DNA from: Actinomycetes bacterium
Lineage (GTDB): Bacteria; Actinomycetota; Actinomycetes; Streptosporangiales; Streptosporangiaceae
Direction of reading: 5' to 3'
NCBI GenBank assembly: GCA_025964575.1
Contig: JAOPYO010000133.1
Span: 1 to 38,538 of the forward strand
DNA length: 38,538 bases
A model generated the notes under the pieces. The model was given only the letters and a program-made list of their open reading frames with translations. It did no database searches and was not told the DNA's origin. Shown in pieces: positions 1-8,140 of this stretch. The position numbers were made by a program, and so were the translations under genes. The stretch's first letter is position 1, and each line of letters begins with the position of its first letter.

Positions 1-878
1 AGCCTCATCCGTTTGACCTCGGTCAACTGCTTGAGCGCCCACATCAGCTGCGCGGACATGCCCTTCTGGTTACCCTTCCACGCCTCACGGCTGAGGTTGA
101 CGGTGGCGACCCCGTCCGTGACGTCCACGCCCCCGAGCAGCCGGGTGCCGGTCGGGAACCACGTCGTGACGGCATGGGAGAGCCACGCGGTCGGACCGTT
201 GAGCTCGGCCACCACGATCTGGGCGGGCAGGTCCCGGCGGTTGACCAACGGCAGGAAGACCGGGTTGGGCACGAGGACCTTGGCGTCAGGTGCGAAGAAG
301 TAGAGGTTCCGGGTCCGGAAGGCCCGAGCGACGGCCCGCGTGCTGAGCAGCAGGCTGTTGGCCAGCCTGTCGGGCAACTCGCTGATCCGCCATTGTCCTT
401 GGGCGTTCTTGGCCAGCCGGAAGGTCTGGTCGAGGGGCCTGGCATCGGCCTTGTACTGGCCGTCGGAACCGATCGTGCCGAGCTGTGAACCCCGCACGCC
501 CACCATGGCGGTGGGCTCGTCCGACTTGATGGTGGCGAGGTAGTCGGGCTGCTTGTCGTACACGGTCACCACGGGCCGGGGATCGGGCTGCCACACCACC
601 CCGGACGTCAGATACTGCCGTGCCACCTTGTGCTGGTCGTCGAAGTTCGCCGAGGCGGTCAGGAACCCCCGCACGATCTGCTCCGGCACCCAGCCCTTGC
701 CCGGCGGCACCGGGATCATCCGAACGTAGGGGTCGTCGATCGGCTCGGCGCGCTGGGCCGGCCTGCCGGTCACCACCCGCCCACCGGTCGGCACCGTCGC
801 GCATCCGGCGCACACCAGCGCCGCCACCAAAATCAGGTGCGTGGGCGCGCGCCGAGCGCCCTGGGGCATCGCTCTCAT
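1..878 (-). CDS. lpqB: LpqB lipoprotein, GerMN domain (3' end off window)
   Basis: This is the lipoprotein partner of the MtrAB two-component system. In mycobacteria LpqB sits on the outer face of the membrane and modulates MtrB. About 292 codons are present and the C-terminus (the expected beta-propeller part) lies beyond the left edge. The start ATG at 878-876 overlaps the mtrB stop in an ATGA arrangement, so the two genes are translationally coupled; a second in-frame ATG lies three codons in. The N-terminus shows basic residues, a hydrophobic stretch (LILVAALV) and a lipobox-like CAGC at about residues 22-25. The Cys at the -3 position is unusual. Sporulation/GerMN-like sequence follows (for example QIVVAELNGPTAWL and VATVNLS). 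Identification rests on this sequence and the mtrA-mtrB-lpqB order. Confidence 0.93.
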   Translation of the reverse strand, partial: MRAMPQGARRAPTHLILVAALVCAGCATVPTGGRVVTGRPAQRAEPIDDPYVRMIPVPPGKGWVPEQIVRGFLTASANFDDQHKVARQYLTSGVVWQPDPRPVVTVYDKQPDYLATIKSDEPTAMVGVRGSQLGTIGSDGQYKADARPLDQTFRLAKNAQGQWRISELPDRLANSLLLSTRAVARAFRTRNLYFFAPDAKVLVPNPVFLPLVNRRDLPAQIVVAELNGPTAWLSHAVTTWFPTGTRLLGGVDVTDGVATVNLSREAWKGNQKGMSAQLMWALKQLTEVKRMR

Positions 879-2521
879 TCGCCCAACTCCAGCCCGGCGA
901 AGGGGGCACGGGTCAGCTCGACGTCGGGCGGTACGAGGGGCAGCGGGGAGCCGCGCAGCTCTTCCCCGGCCACCCGGGGTAGCGACAACCGGAATTGTGA
1001 GCCCACGCCCAGCTCACCCCAGGCCTGTAGCCAGCCGCCGTGCAGCTGGGCGTCCTCCCGGGAGATGGACAGCCCGAGGCCGGTGCCTCCGGTGGTTCGG
1101 GCCCGGGCCGGGTCAGCCCGCCAGAAACGGTCGAAGACCATCTGTGCCTCCCCCGGCTTGAGCCCTACCCCGTGGTCGCGTACCGCCACGGCCACCGCGT
1201 CCCGATCGGCCGCCACGGTCACCACAAGGTCCTCGCCCTCCCCATGCTCGACCGCGTTGACCAGCAGGTTCCTCAAGATACGTTCGACTCGGCGGCGGTC
1301 GACCTCGGCCATGCACGGTTCACCGGGCAGTTGGAGGAGCATCTTGCTGCCCTTGTGCTCGGCCAGATCCTCGGTATCGCCGACGGCACGCAACACGAGG
1401 TCGCGCAGGTCCACCGACTCGGCGTCCAGCGTCGCCGCGCCTGCGTCGTGCCGGCTGATCTCCAACAGATCGGCGAGCAGCGACTCGAACCGCTCCAGCT
1501 GGCTCTGCAGAAGCTCCGCCGACCGGTTAACCGATGCCTCGAAGTCCTCGCGGTGCTCGTAGAGCATGTCCGCGGCGATCCGGATCGTGGTCAGCGGGGT
1601 GCGCAGCTCGTGCGAGACGTCCGAGACGAACAGCCGCTGCACCTGGGACAGGCCCTCCAGCGCGGCGAGCTTCTCCTGCAAGGTCGCGGCCATGCCGTTG
1701 AAGGACGCGGCCAGCAGGGCGAGATCGTCCTCCCCCCGCACCTTCATCCGCTCCTCGAGCCGCCCCGCCGCGAGCCGCTCGGCCGCCTGCGCGGCGAGCC
1801 GTACCGGGATCACCACCTGCCGGGTGACCAGTGAGGCGATCGCGGCCAACAGCAGCACCAGCCCCGCGCTCACCCCGATCAGGGTGCGCTGCACCTCCGT
1901 GATCGTCCGCTGCTCCTGGGTCAGTGGGAACAGGTAGTAGAGCTCGAACCGGCCCACCCGGGCACCCACGATCAGTCCAGCCACCGAATCGTGGCCGATG
2001 TAGCTCAGCTCACCGTAGGTGCGTTCCCTGGTGCCGTTGACGTCCTTCTCGAGCTGGTCGCGGAGCCGCTTGGGAATGCTGTAGCTGCGCAGTTCGTTGG
2101 TGGCGAAGCCATCGGACAGGGTGTCGTCGGTGTCCCGGATGTAGACCTCGTAGAGGCCGAACGTCCCGCTGCGCGCCTTGAGCTTGTTGGCGACGTCCTC
2201 GAGCGTGCTCTCGGTGTCGGCCACGCCCACCCGGGACAGCTCCGACTGGGCGATGCCCAAGCCCTCGTCAAGCTGCAGTACCGCCGTGTTCTCCTTGGCG
2301 TCGAGCAAGGCGGTGGTGATCTGCTGCATCAGGAAGACCCCGAGCACGGCCACCACCACCGCGGAGATGACCAGCGTCGTCGTCACGATCCGTACCTGGA
2401 TCGAACGACGCCATCGGGTGTAGGCCCGCCGCCATACACCGCGCACCACCCGGCGCAACGTGCCGAGCGCGCGGCGGATGCGCCTCTTCCACGCCTTCAC
2501 GACCGGGCCTTTCACGTTCAT
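875..2521 (-). CDS. mtrB: MtrB sensor histidine kinase
   Basis: A 548-aa membrane histidine kinase that phosphorylates MtrA and controls cell division, wall metabolism and osmotic responses in actinobacteria. A very basic cytoplasmic N-terminus is followed by a first membrane segment (about residues 45-65), an extracytoplasmic sensor region (about 66-212), a second membrane segment (about 213-233) and a HAMP domain (about 234-285). The H-box SDVSHELRTPL has its phospho-accepting His at 304. The ATPase domain shows an N-box (LLVNAVEHGEGEDL), a G1 box (DHGVGL), an F-box (FDRFWRADPAR) and a G2 box (TGGTGLGLSI). The gene lies 104 bases downstream of mtrA and overlaps lpqB by four bases. Length and domain order match MtrB of other actinomycetes. 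Confidence 0.97.
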   Translation of the reverse strand: MNVKGPVVKAWKRRIRRALGTLRRVVRGVWRRAYTRWRRSIQVRIVTTTLVISAVVVAVLGVFLMQQITTALLDAKENTAVLQLDEGLGIAQSELSRVGVADTESTLEDVANKLKARSGTFGLYEVYIRDTDDTLSDGFATNELRSYSIPKRLRDQLEKDVNGTRERTYGELSYIGHDSVAGLIVGARVGRFELYYLFPLTQEQRTITEVQRTLIGVSAGLVLLLAAIASLVTRQVVIPVRLAAQAAERLAAGRLEERMKVRGEDDLALLAASFNGMAATLQEKLAALEGLSQVQRLFVSDVSHELRTPLTTIRIAADMLYEHREDFEASVNRSAELLQSQLERFESLLADLLEISRHDAGAATLDAESVDLRDLVLRAVGDTEDLAEHKGSKMLLQLPGEPCMAEVDRRRVERILRNLLVNAVEHGEGEDLVVTVAADRDAVAVAVRDHGVGLKPGEAQMVFDRFWRADPARARTTGGTGLGLSISREDAQLHGGWLQAWGELGVGSQFRLSLPRVAGEELRGSPLPLVPPDVELTRAPFAGLELGE

Positions 2522-2625
2522 GGCCGCACCTACGGCACGGCGGCGGGGGGCGCCTTTCAGGTGGTGGCCTCCCTCGTCGCTCGTACCTCGGTCCAGCCAC
2601 CACCGTGCCCCTCGCGGACAGGGGG

Positions 2626-3312
2626 TCAGGCGGGGCCGGCCTTGTAGCCGACTCCTCGTACGGTGACCACGATCTCGGGGTGCTCGGGATCCTTCTCGAT
2701 CTTCGCCCGCAGTCGCTGGACATGCACGTTGACCAGCCGGGTGTCGGCTGCGTGCCGATAGCCCCAGACCTGTTCCAAGAGGACTTCCCGGGTGAAGACC
2801 TGGCGCGGTTTGCGGGCCAGCGCCACCAGCAGGTCGAACTCCAGCGGCGTCAGCGGGATGTGTCTGTCCAGCCGCTTCACCGAGTGCCCGGCGACATCGA
2901 TCGTGATGTCACCGATCGTCAGCGTCTCAGGGGCCGGCTCATCGGTTCGGCGGAGCCGGGCCCGCACCCGGGCGACCAGCTCCTTGGGCTTGAACGGCTT
3001 GACAATGTAGTCGTCGGCGCCGGATTCCAGGCCGAGGACGACGTCCACGGTGTCGCTCTTCGCCGTGAGCATGACGATCGGGATGCCGGACTCGGCGCGG
3101 ATCTGACGGCATACGTCGATACCGTCCGCGCCGGGCAGCATGAGATCGAGCAGCACGAGGTCTGGCCGGGTCTCCCGGAACGCCTCGAGTGCCTTGTCAC
3201 CGTCATGCACGAACGACGGCTCGAAGCCTTCGCCCCTCAAGACGATGCCGAGCATCTCGGCGAGAGCGAGGTCGTCATCGACGACCAGTACTCGTCCTCT
3301 CATGGCCCTCAT
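2626..3312 (-). CDS. mtrA: MtrA response regulator (OmpR/PhoB family)
   Basis: A 228-aa DNA-binding response regulator, the same length as I recall for the mycobacterial protein. The receiver domain (1-120) has the acidic pocket VDDD at 11-14, the phospho-acceptor Asp56 in LLDLMLPG, and the conserved Lys in YIVKPFKPKEL. The C-terminal winged helix (about 130-228) contains TPLEFDLLVALARKPRQVF and ends with VVTVRGVGYKAG, the usual OmpR-type end. The ATG at 3312 is chosen because it reproduces the family length; another ATG sits three codons inside. No clear Shine-Dalgarno sequence precedes it, so leaderless or weakly initiated translation is possible. It is first gene of the mtrA-mtrB-lpqB operon. 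Confidence 0.97.
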   Translation of the reverse strand: MRAMRGRVLVVDDDLALAEMLGIVLRGEGFEPSFVHDGDKALEAFRETRPDLVLLDLMLPGADGIDVCRQIRAESGIPIVMLTAKSDTVDVVLGLESGADDYIVKPFKPKELVARVRARLRRTDEPAPETLTIGDITIDVAGHSVKRLDRHIPLTPLEFDLLVALARKPRQVFTREVLLEQVWGYRHAADTRLVNVHVQRLRAKIEKDPEHPEIVVTVRGVGYKAGPA

Positions 3313-3772
3313 CGTTACACGTAGTCAGAAGCGAATGACCTGCGGAGCTAGCAGGTGAGCTAGAGGCTACCCGCGTTTGCCCGCCGCGTGACCCCGTAGG
3401 GAACGACGAGTGACATCGGGGCGACACACACACCAAGGGCCGGATTATAAACAGGACTCGCGGTCTATGTCGCCGAATGGACCTCAATTCATCTAGTTCC
3501 AAGGTCACATCAGGCTCTCCAGGCCACTTCGGCAGAAAACCCGGTGATCTAGCACACAGCGGGATACGCTGCGTTTCTGTTCGCACACATGGCGCAATGT
3601 TTGTCCGGACTTGTTAAGGCGCTCGTCCGGGCGTGGGCACTCCGCTGATCAGCAGCCGATCAAGGAAGGGTCCGTCCGATGGGCATTTCGTGGATACACC
3701 GCTGACCGCCTGAGGGTGGCCGCTCCCATACCGTGACAGGATGACTTGATCGAGTCTGGGCAGGGAGCACCG
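3313..3772. other. Divergent intergenic region, mtrA / membrane-protein operon
   Basis: About 460 bases between two divergent operons, noticeably less GC-rich than the genes around it, for example in 3440-3460 and 3550-3620. It must hold the mtrA promoter on the minus strand and the promoter of the 3773 operon on the plus strand. I see short inverted repeats (CCTGC-N7-GCAGG near 3340-3357; CCGGAC-N14-GTCCGG at 3605-3630) but no convincing consensus promoter or terminator. No open frame here has coding character. Confidence 0.6.
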
Positions 3773-5026
3773 ATGTCGGGTCTGGAGGCATGGGCAACAC
3801 CTGGTTCGGGCGTGCCCGAAGATCCATCGCCGCTGCCGCAGGAGCTTTCTCCGGGCCCGGTTCCGATCCGGCTCGCGACGGACCGATCCGAGCTGCTCGG
3901 CGGGGACATCCCGCTGCGCCCACTGGGAATCTCCGAGACGCTCGACGCCGCGATCACCAGCATCCGGCGCAATCCGCGGGCGGTGCTCGGGCTGGCGTTG
4001 ATCCTGACGAGCGCCGTTCAGGTGATCATCACGCTGGGGGCGTACTTCTTCATCGGCACCTCGGCCACCGATGAGGTCACTCCCGGCCCGCTGCTGCGGT
4101 CGGTCGGCACCCAGTTCCTGCTGATCATTATCGAACTGGCGCTCACCGCGTACACCATCCTGCTACTGGCCGGGATGCTCGCCCCGGTGCTGGGCCGCAC
4201 GCTGTTCGGCCTGCCCGGGACACTGCGCCAGGCCTGGCGCGACGTCCGGCCGAGCCTGGCCCGGCTGGTCGCGGTGGCGACCATCACCATGACCTTGTCG
4301 CTGGCCGCGGTCATCGTCCCCGTGCTGCCGTTCATCCTGCTGGTGTCCGGGAACGCCCCGGCCGGGCTGGGCGTGCTCGCCGCGGTCATCGGCTTCCCGG
4401 TCGGTCTGGCGCTCATGGTGTGGCTGTACGTCCTGTGCGTGCTGGCCGCGCCCGCCGTGGTCATGGAGCGGCAGAGCGTGCTGGGGGCCTTTCGCCGGGC
4501 CCGTCAGCTCATCCGCCGCCGATGGTGGCGGATCTGCGGGACCCTGCTGCTCACCCTGCTGATCACGATCTTCATAGGCTTGATCGCGCAGGTGCCCTTC
4601 TTTCTGCTCGACCGGATGCTCTTCGGCCAGAACCCCACCGGGTGGACTGAGGTCATGTCGCTGGGCGTGGGCACGGTGGGCCGCATCGTGAGCTGGTCAC
4701 TGATCGGCCCGTTCGACGCCGGGGTCATCGCCCTGCTCTACATCGACCTGCGGATGCGCAGGGAAGGGCTCGATCTGGAGCTACAGACCCGCGACGACCT
4801 CGAAGTCCACGACTTCCTGGATCTGTGGCGGCCGAGCGCGCTGGTGACCGGGCCGGGCTCGGGTCACCGGCCGCAGTCCCACGGCGGTGCGCCGCTCCTG
4901 CGCCCCGCCCCGCCCGGAGCCGCCCCGCCACCTGGGGCCGGACCGCCCTGGACCACCGCCCCGCCGGGCGCCGGCGCACCGCCGACCGTCTGGTCGAACG
5001 GCCCGCGACCGGGAGGGAATTCATGA
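3773..5026 (+). CDS. Polytopic membrane protein, GDPD membrane-domain-like
   Basis: A 417-aa integral membrane protein. The ATG at 3773 is preceded by GGGAG five bases upstream; a TTG nine codons earlier is less likely. After a soluble 60-residue N-terminus there are about six hydrophobic segments (for example VLGLALILTSAVQVIITLG, FLLIIIELALTAYTILLLAG and the V/A/L-rich stretch around 4320-4470), then a Pro/Gly-rich cytoplasmic tail. The motif GAFRRARQLIRRRWWRICG between membrane segments is characteristic of the glycerophosphoryl diester phosphodiesterase membrane-domain-like family found next to DUF4129 genes in actinomycetes. No catalytic phosphodiesterase domain is present. It is first gene of the 3773-9502 operon and overlaps the next gene by ATGA. 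Its molecular function is unknown. Confidence 0.85.
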   Translation: MSGLEAWATPGSGVPEDPSPLPQELSPGPVPIRLATDRSELLGGDIPLRPLGISETLDAAITSIRRNPRAVLGLALILTSAVQVIITLGAYFFIGTSATDEVTPGPLLRSVGTQFLLIIIELALTAYTILLLAGMLAPVLGRTLFGLPGTLRQAWRDVRPSLARLVAVATITMTLSLAAVIVPVLPFILLVSGNAPAGLGVLAAVIGFPVGLALMVWLYVLCVLAAPAVVMERQSVLGAFRRARQLIRRRWWRICGTLLLTLLITIFIGLIAQVPFFLLDRMLFGQNPTGWTEVMSLGVGTVGRIVSWSLIGPFDAGVIALLYIDLRMRREGLDLELQTRDDLEVHDFLDLWRPSALVTGPGSGHRPQSHGGAPLLRPAPPGAAPPPGAGPPWTTAPPGAGAPPTVWSNGPRPGGNS

Positions 5027-5718
5027 TCAACGGGTGGTGGCGCGCGGCCATGATGGTGCCCGACCCGATAGGTCGTGACCAGGCGCGAGAGCTCGCCCGC
5101 CGCGAGCTGGACAAGCCCATCTACCACCGGGACGAACCCTCGGTCCTGGACAAGTTCTTCGCCAAGGTCGGTGACTGGCTCGACTCGCTCCTTCGGCACG
5201 CCTCCCCGCACGGCGCGGGCGGCGGAGGCGGCGGCGTGATCGCGATGATCGTGATCGTCGTACTGATCTTGGCCGTGATCGGCCTGGTCCTGTGGTGGGC
5301 TCGCGGCGGCCGCAACACCAAGTCCGCGCGCGACGCGCTGCTGGACGGCGCACTCTCCACGGCCAAGAACCATCGGTCCCTGGCCGAAGCGCACGCCGCC
5401 GCCGGTGAGTGGGCGGAGGCCATCCGGCAGCGGCTGCGTGCCATCGCCCGAAGTCTCGAGGAACGCGTCATCCTGGAGCCCCGGCCCGGCCGTACCGCCG
5501 ATGAGCTGGCACTGGAGGCCGGTTTGGCGCTGCCCGAGCAAGCCGAGGAATTCGTGCTGGGGGTGCGGGTCTTCGATGACGTCTGGTACGGCGACCGGCC
5601 CGGCACCGCGGAGGGCTACGAGCGGCTCAAGCGGCTGGACGAGCGCCTGCAGGCCGCGAAGCCCCGCCCGATGGAGGCCGGGGAGCCGATGTCCGCGAGC
5701 TTCCGGAGCCCGATGTGA
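5023..5718 (+). CDS. DUF4129 membrane protein
   Basis: A 231-aa single-pass membrane protein. The ATG at 5023 overlaps the upstream stop (ATGA) and has a strong GGGAGGG at 5011-5017. The N-terminal 60 residues are charged. A Gly run is followed by one membrane helix (about residues 72-92, IAMIVIVVLILAVIGLVLWW) and then the cytoplasmic DUF4129 domain, recognisable from AAGEWAEAIRQRLRAIAR, LEPRPGRTADELA and FDDVWYGDRPG. DUF4129 proteins are constant neighbours of MoxR/DUF58 operons and sometimes fused to transglutaminase domains; no such fusion is present here. Its function is not established. The protein probably acts as part of a membrane complex with the products of the same operon. Confidence 0.9.
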   Translation: MINGWWRAAMMVPDPIGRDQARELARRELDKPIYHRDEPSVLDKFFAKVGDWLDSLLRHASPHGAGGGGGGVIAMIVIVVLILAVIGLVLWWARGGRNTKSARDALLDGALSTAKNHRSLAEAHAAAGEWAEAIRQRLRAIARSLEERVILEPRPGRTADELALEAGLALPEQAEEFVLGVRVFDDVWYGDRPGTAEGYERLKRLDERLQAAKPRPMEAGEPMSASFRSPM

Positions 5719-6962
5719 CCGCCACGCTGTCCGGCCCGGCCCCGTCCCTGACGGAGGAGCCGCCGAGCGCCGGTCAGGTCGCGGGGCGGCGGTGGCGCCG
5801 ATCCCGCGGCATTCTGGTCTTCGTCCTGGTCCTGGTCGTTCTGGGGCTGGTGCTCGCGGCGCTCCGGCCCCGGGTGCAGGCGCAGTATCTGGACCCGGAG
5901 ACGGCGAACCGCGACGGCGCGCGGGCGCTCGTACAGATTCTCGGCCAGCACGGGACCCAGGTCACGGTGGCTCGGTCCGCCGCGGAGGCGGCCGACCGGA
6001 TGCGAGCCGTGCCCGATGCCGTCCTGGTGGTCGTCCGGCCCGAACGGCTGACCGGGGTACAGCTCGACGTGCTGCGCTCGGCGCCCGGAGACCTGCTGCT
6101 CGTGGAGCCCACCCGGACCACCCTCGGCAAGCTCGCACCCGGTGTCGAGCAGACCGGTGAGGCCTCCAAGAACGTCGTACAGCCACAGTGTGCGCTGACC
6201 GCGGCCACCCAGGCCGGTGACGTCGGTTTCGACTATGCGATGACGTACGAGGTCACGGCACAGGCCGGACCGGCCACGTCGTGCTATCTCGAGGAGAAAC
6301 GCCCGCGGCTGGTCCAGTTGCCCGTCAACGGGCGTACGGTCACGGTCCTCGGCACCGGCGGGCCGCTCACCAACGCGCAACTGCTCGATCGTGGGAACGC
6401 CGCGCTCGGGATGAACCTGGCCGGGGCCCGGCCGAACGCCGTCTGGCTGATCCCCGGCCTACCCGAGCCGGGGACCGGCGGTGACAAGTCGTTCCAGGAT
6501 CTGGTGCCGTTCGGCGTGAAGCTGGCCCTGCTGCAACTGGTGATCGCCGTGGTGCTGACCGCGTTCTGGCGGTCCCGGCGGCTGGGGCCCGTCGTCACCG
6601 AGCCACTGCCGGTGATCGTACGGTCGGCGGAGACGACGGAGGGGCGGGCCCGGCTCTACCGCGCCCGGAAGGCCCGCGGTCGGGCCGCCGACGCACTGCG
6701 GGCCGGAGCCCGTGAACGCCTGGTGCCCCGGCTGGGGCTGCCCCGGAGTCTCGCCCAGGACCCGGCCGCGGCCCAGGAGATCGTCATCGCGATCGCCGGC
6801 CGGCTGCGCTCGACCGGTCCGGTTCCGGGAGCACAACCTCGGCAATGGGACGAGACGACCATCGGCTTCGCCCTGTACGGTCCTGCACCAGCGGACGATG
6901 CCGGGCTGGTCGGGCTCTCCGACCTCCTCGACGACCTGGAGAGGCAGGTCCTCGGGTCATGA
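5715..6962 (+). CDS. DUF4350 membrane protein
   Basis: A 415-aa membrane protein starting at a GTG that overlaps the DUF4129 stop (GTGA). A membrane helix at about residues 32-50 (ILVFVLVLVVLGLVLAAL) is followed by an extracytoplasmic DUF4350 domain containing DGARALVQILGQHGTQV. A second helix lies at about 265-285 (KLALLQLVIAVVLTAFW), and a C-terminal cytoplasmic Arg-rich segment of about 130 residues follows. DUF4350 has a glutamine-amidotransferase-like fold in family descriptions, but I see no catalytic triad to claim enzymatic activity. Position directly between DUF4129 and moxR is the standard actinomycete arrangement. The gene ends 103 bases before moxR, the only sizeable gap in the operon apart from the one before the DUF58 gene. 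Confidence 0.9.
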   Translation: MTATLSGPAPSLTEEPPSAGQVAGRRWRRSRGILVFVLVLVVLGLVLAALRPRVQAQYLDPETANRDGARALVQILGQHGTQVTVARSAAEAADRMRAVPDAVLVVVRPERLTGVQLDVLRSAPGDLLLVEPTRTTLGKLAPGVEQTGEASKNVVQPQCALTAATQAGDVGFDYAMTYEVTAQAGPATSCYLEEKRPRLVQLPVNGRTVTVLGTGGPLTNAQLLDRGNAALGMNLAGARPNAVWLIPGLPEPGTGGDKSFQDLVPFGVKLALLQLVIAVVLTAFWRSRRLGPVVTEPLPVIVRSAETTEGRARLYRARKARGRAADALRAGARERLVPRLGLPRSLAQDPAAAQEIVIAIAGRLRSTGPVPGAQPRQWDETTIGFALYGPAPADDAGLVGLSDLLDDLERQVLGS

Positions 6963-7021
6963 TCGCTGTAAACGCGCCCGGCAGTAGGGCTGTTGGATCA
7001 GTAGGCGGCGCCTGGGCGCCG

Positions 7022-7053
7022 CGAGCCTGGCGGCTCCTGCCGCCAGGCGCTCT
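7022..7053 (+). repeat. 32-bp dispersed repeat, copy A (with hairpin)
   Basis: These 32 bases match 20867-20898 at 29 of 32 positions. They contain a perfect inverted repeat, GCCTGGCGGC (7025-7034), loop TCCT, GCCGCCAGGC (7039-7048). A further partial dyad (GGCGCCTGGGCGCC) lies just upstream at about 7007-7020. The copy occupies the DUF4350-moxR gap, three bases before the AAGGGGAA ribosome-binding site of moxR. Both copies are preceded by GGATCA, with extra bases inserted in this copy. It could be a small mobile palindrome, or act as an RNA hairpin limiting read-through or translation of moxR. Confidence 0.7.
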
Positions 7054-7065
7054 AAAAGGGGAAAC

Positions 7066-8052
7066 ATGAGCGCGGACTATCAGCCGGAAACGGTGGACAC
7101 CGGCGACGGGACGACCGCCCGGAAGGCGCTGACGGCGCTGCGTGGCGAGATCTCCAAGGCCGTGGTCGGCCAGGACGCCGTGATCACCGGTCTGGTCATC
7201 GCGCTGCTGTGCCGGGGCCACGTCCTGCTCGAGGGTGTGCCCGGCACCGCCAAGACACTGCTGGTCCGTTCGCTCGCGCAGTCACTGGCACTGGACTTCA
7301 AGCGGGTGCAGTTCACTCCGGACCTGATGCCCGGTGATGTGACCGGCTCGCTCATCTACGACAACCGCACCTCCGAGTTCGAGTTCCGCGAGGGGCCGGT
7401 GTTCACCAACCTGCTGCTCGCCGACGAGATCAACCGGACGCCGCCGAAGACTCAGGCCTCGCTGCTGGAGGCGATGGAGGAGCGGCAGATCTCGGTCGAG
7501 GGTCTGCCCCGGCCGCTGCCGGACCCATTCATGGTGTGCGCGACGCAGAACCCGATCGAGTACGAGGGGACCTATCCGCTGCCGGAGGCCCAGCTGGACC
7601 GGTTCCTGGTCAAGCTGAACGTTCCCGTGCCCGGCCGGGACGACGAGATCGCGGTGGTCCAGCGGCATGCGAGCGGCTTCGACCCGCGCGATCTGTCCTC
7701 CATCGATCCCGTGGCCGGTGTCGAAGAACTGTCGGCCGGCCGCGAGGCCGTCCGGAAGGTCCACGTCGATCCCAAGGTCGCCGGCTATGTCGTCGACCTG
7801 TGCCGGGCCACCCGCCAGTCGCCCTCGCTGCAACTGGGCGTGTCCCCCCGTGGGGCGACCGCGCTGCTCGGCACCTCGCGGGCCTGGGCGTGGCTGTCCG
7901 GCCGCGACTACGTGACTCCGGACGATGTCAAGGCGCTCGCCCGGCCGACGCTGCGGCACCGCGTCCAGCTGCGCCCGGAGGCCGACCTCGAGGGCGCGAC
8001 CGCCGACGGCGTCCTCGAAGGCGTCCTGACCACCGTCCCCGCCCCGAGATAG
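7066..8052 (+). CDS. MoxR-family AAA+ ATPase
   Basis: A 328-aa ATPase of the MoxR family, chaperone-like AAA+ proteins thought to help assemble or activate partner proteins carrying von Willebrand A-like domains. Walker A is GVPGTAKT (57-64), Walker B is LLLADE (116-121), and the MoxR-typical ATQNPIEYEGTYPLPEAQLDRF lies at about 165-186. Sensor and lid sequences (SPRGATALLGTSRAWAWLSGRDYVTPDDV) follow. The ATG at 7066 has AAGGGGAA seven bases upstream. The downstream DUF58 protein is the expected client. Coding begins right after a hairpin-forming repeat and ends 29 bases before another palindromic repeat. Confidence 0.96.
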   Translation: MSADYQPETVDTGDGTTARKALTALRGEISKAVVGQDAVITGLVIALLCRGHVLLEGVPGTAKTLLVRSLAQSLALDFKRVQFTPDLMPGDVTGSLIYDNRTSEFEFREGPVFTNLLLADEINRTPPKTQASLLEAMEERQISVEGLPRPLPDPFMVCATQNPIEYEGTYPLPEAQLDRFLVKLNVPVPGRDDEIAVVQRHASGFDPRDLSSIDPVAGVEELSAGREAVRKVHVDPKVAGYVVDLCRATRQSPSLQLGVSPRGATALLGTSRAWAWLSGRDYVTPDDVKALARPTLRHRVQLRPEADLEGATADGVLEGVLTTVPAPR

Positions 8053-8080
8053 TGACCCCACTCATGAGCCCATCCCACTT

Positions 8081-8121
8081 CGTGATCATGCATTCGTACG
8101 TCGAACGATTGCATGATCACG
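8081..8121. repeat. Intergenic palindromic element, copy 1
   Basis: A 41-base near-perfect palindrome between moxR and the DUF58 gene. The outer arms CGTGATCATGCA and TGCATGATCACG are perfect 12-base complements; the inner part pairs except for two mismatches (8093/8109 and 8098/8104) around the centre at 8101. The same outer arms occur at 23020-23062 with a different core, which marks this as a member of a dispersed REP-like family. It ends about 19 bases before the DUF58 start codon, so it may affect expression inside the operon. Confidence 0.85.
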
Positions 8122-8140
8122 AGGTTTTCGGGGGGTGGGC

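Noticed and set aside
3275..3586. A 103-codon minus-strand frame covering the region upstream of mtrA
   Set aside because: Composition is not coding-like, it overlaps the mtrA start, and the region is needed for promoters.
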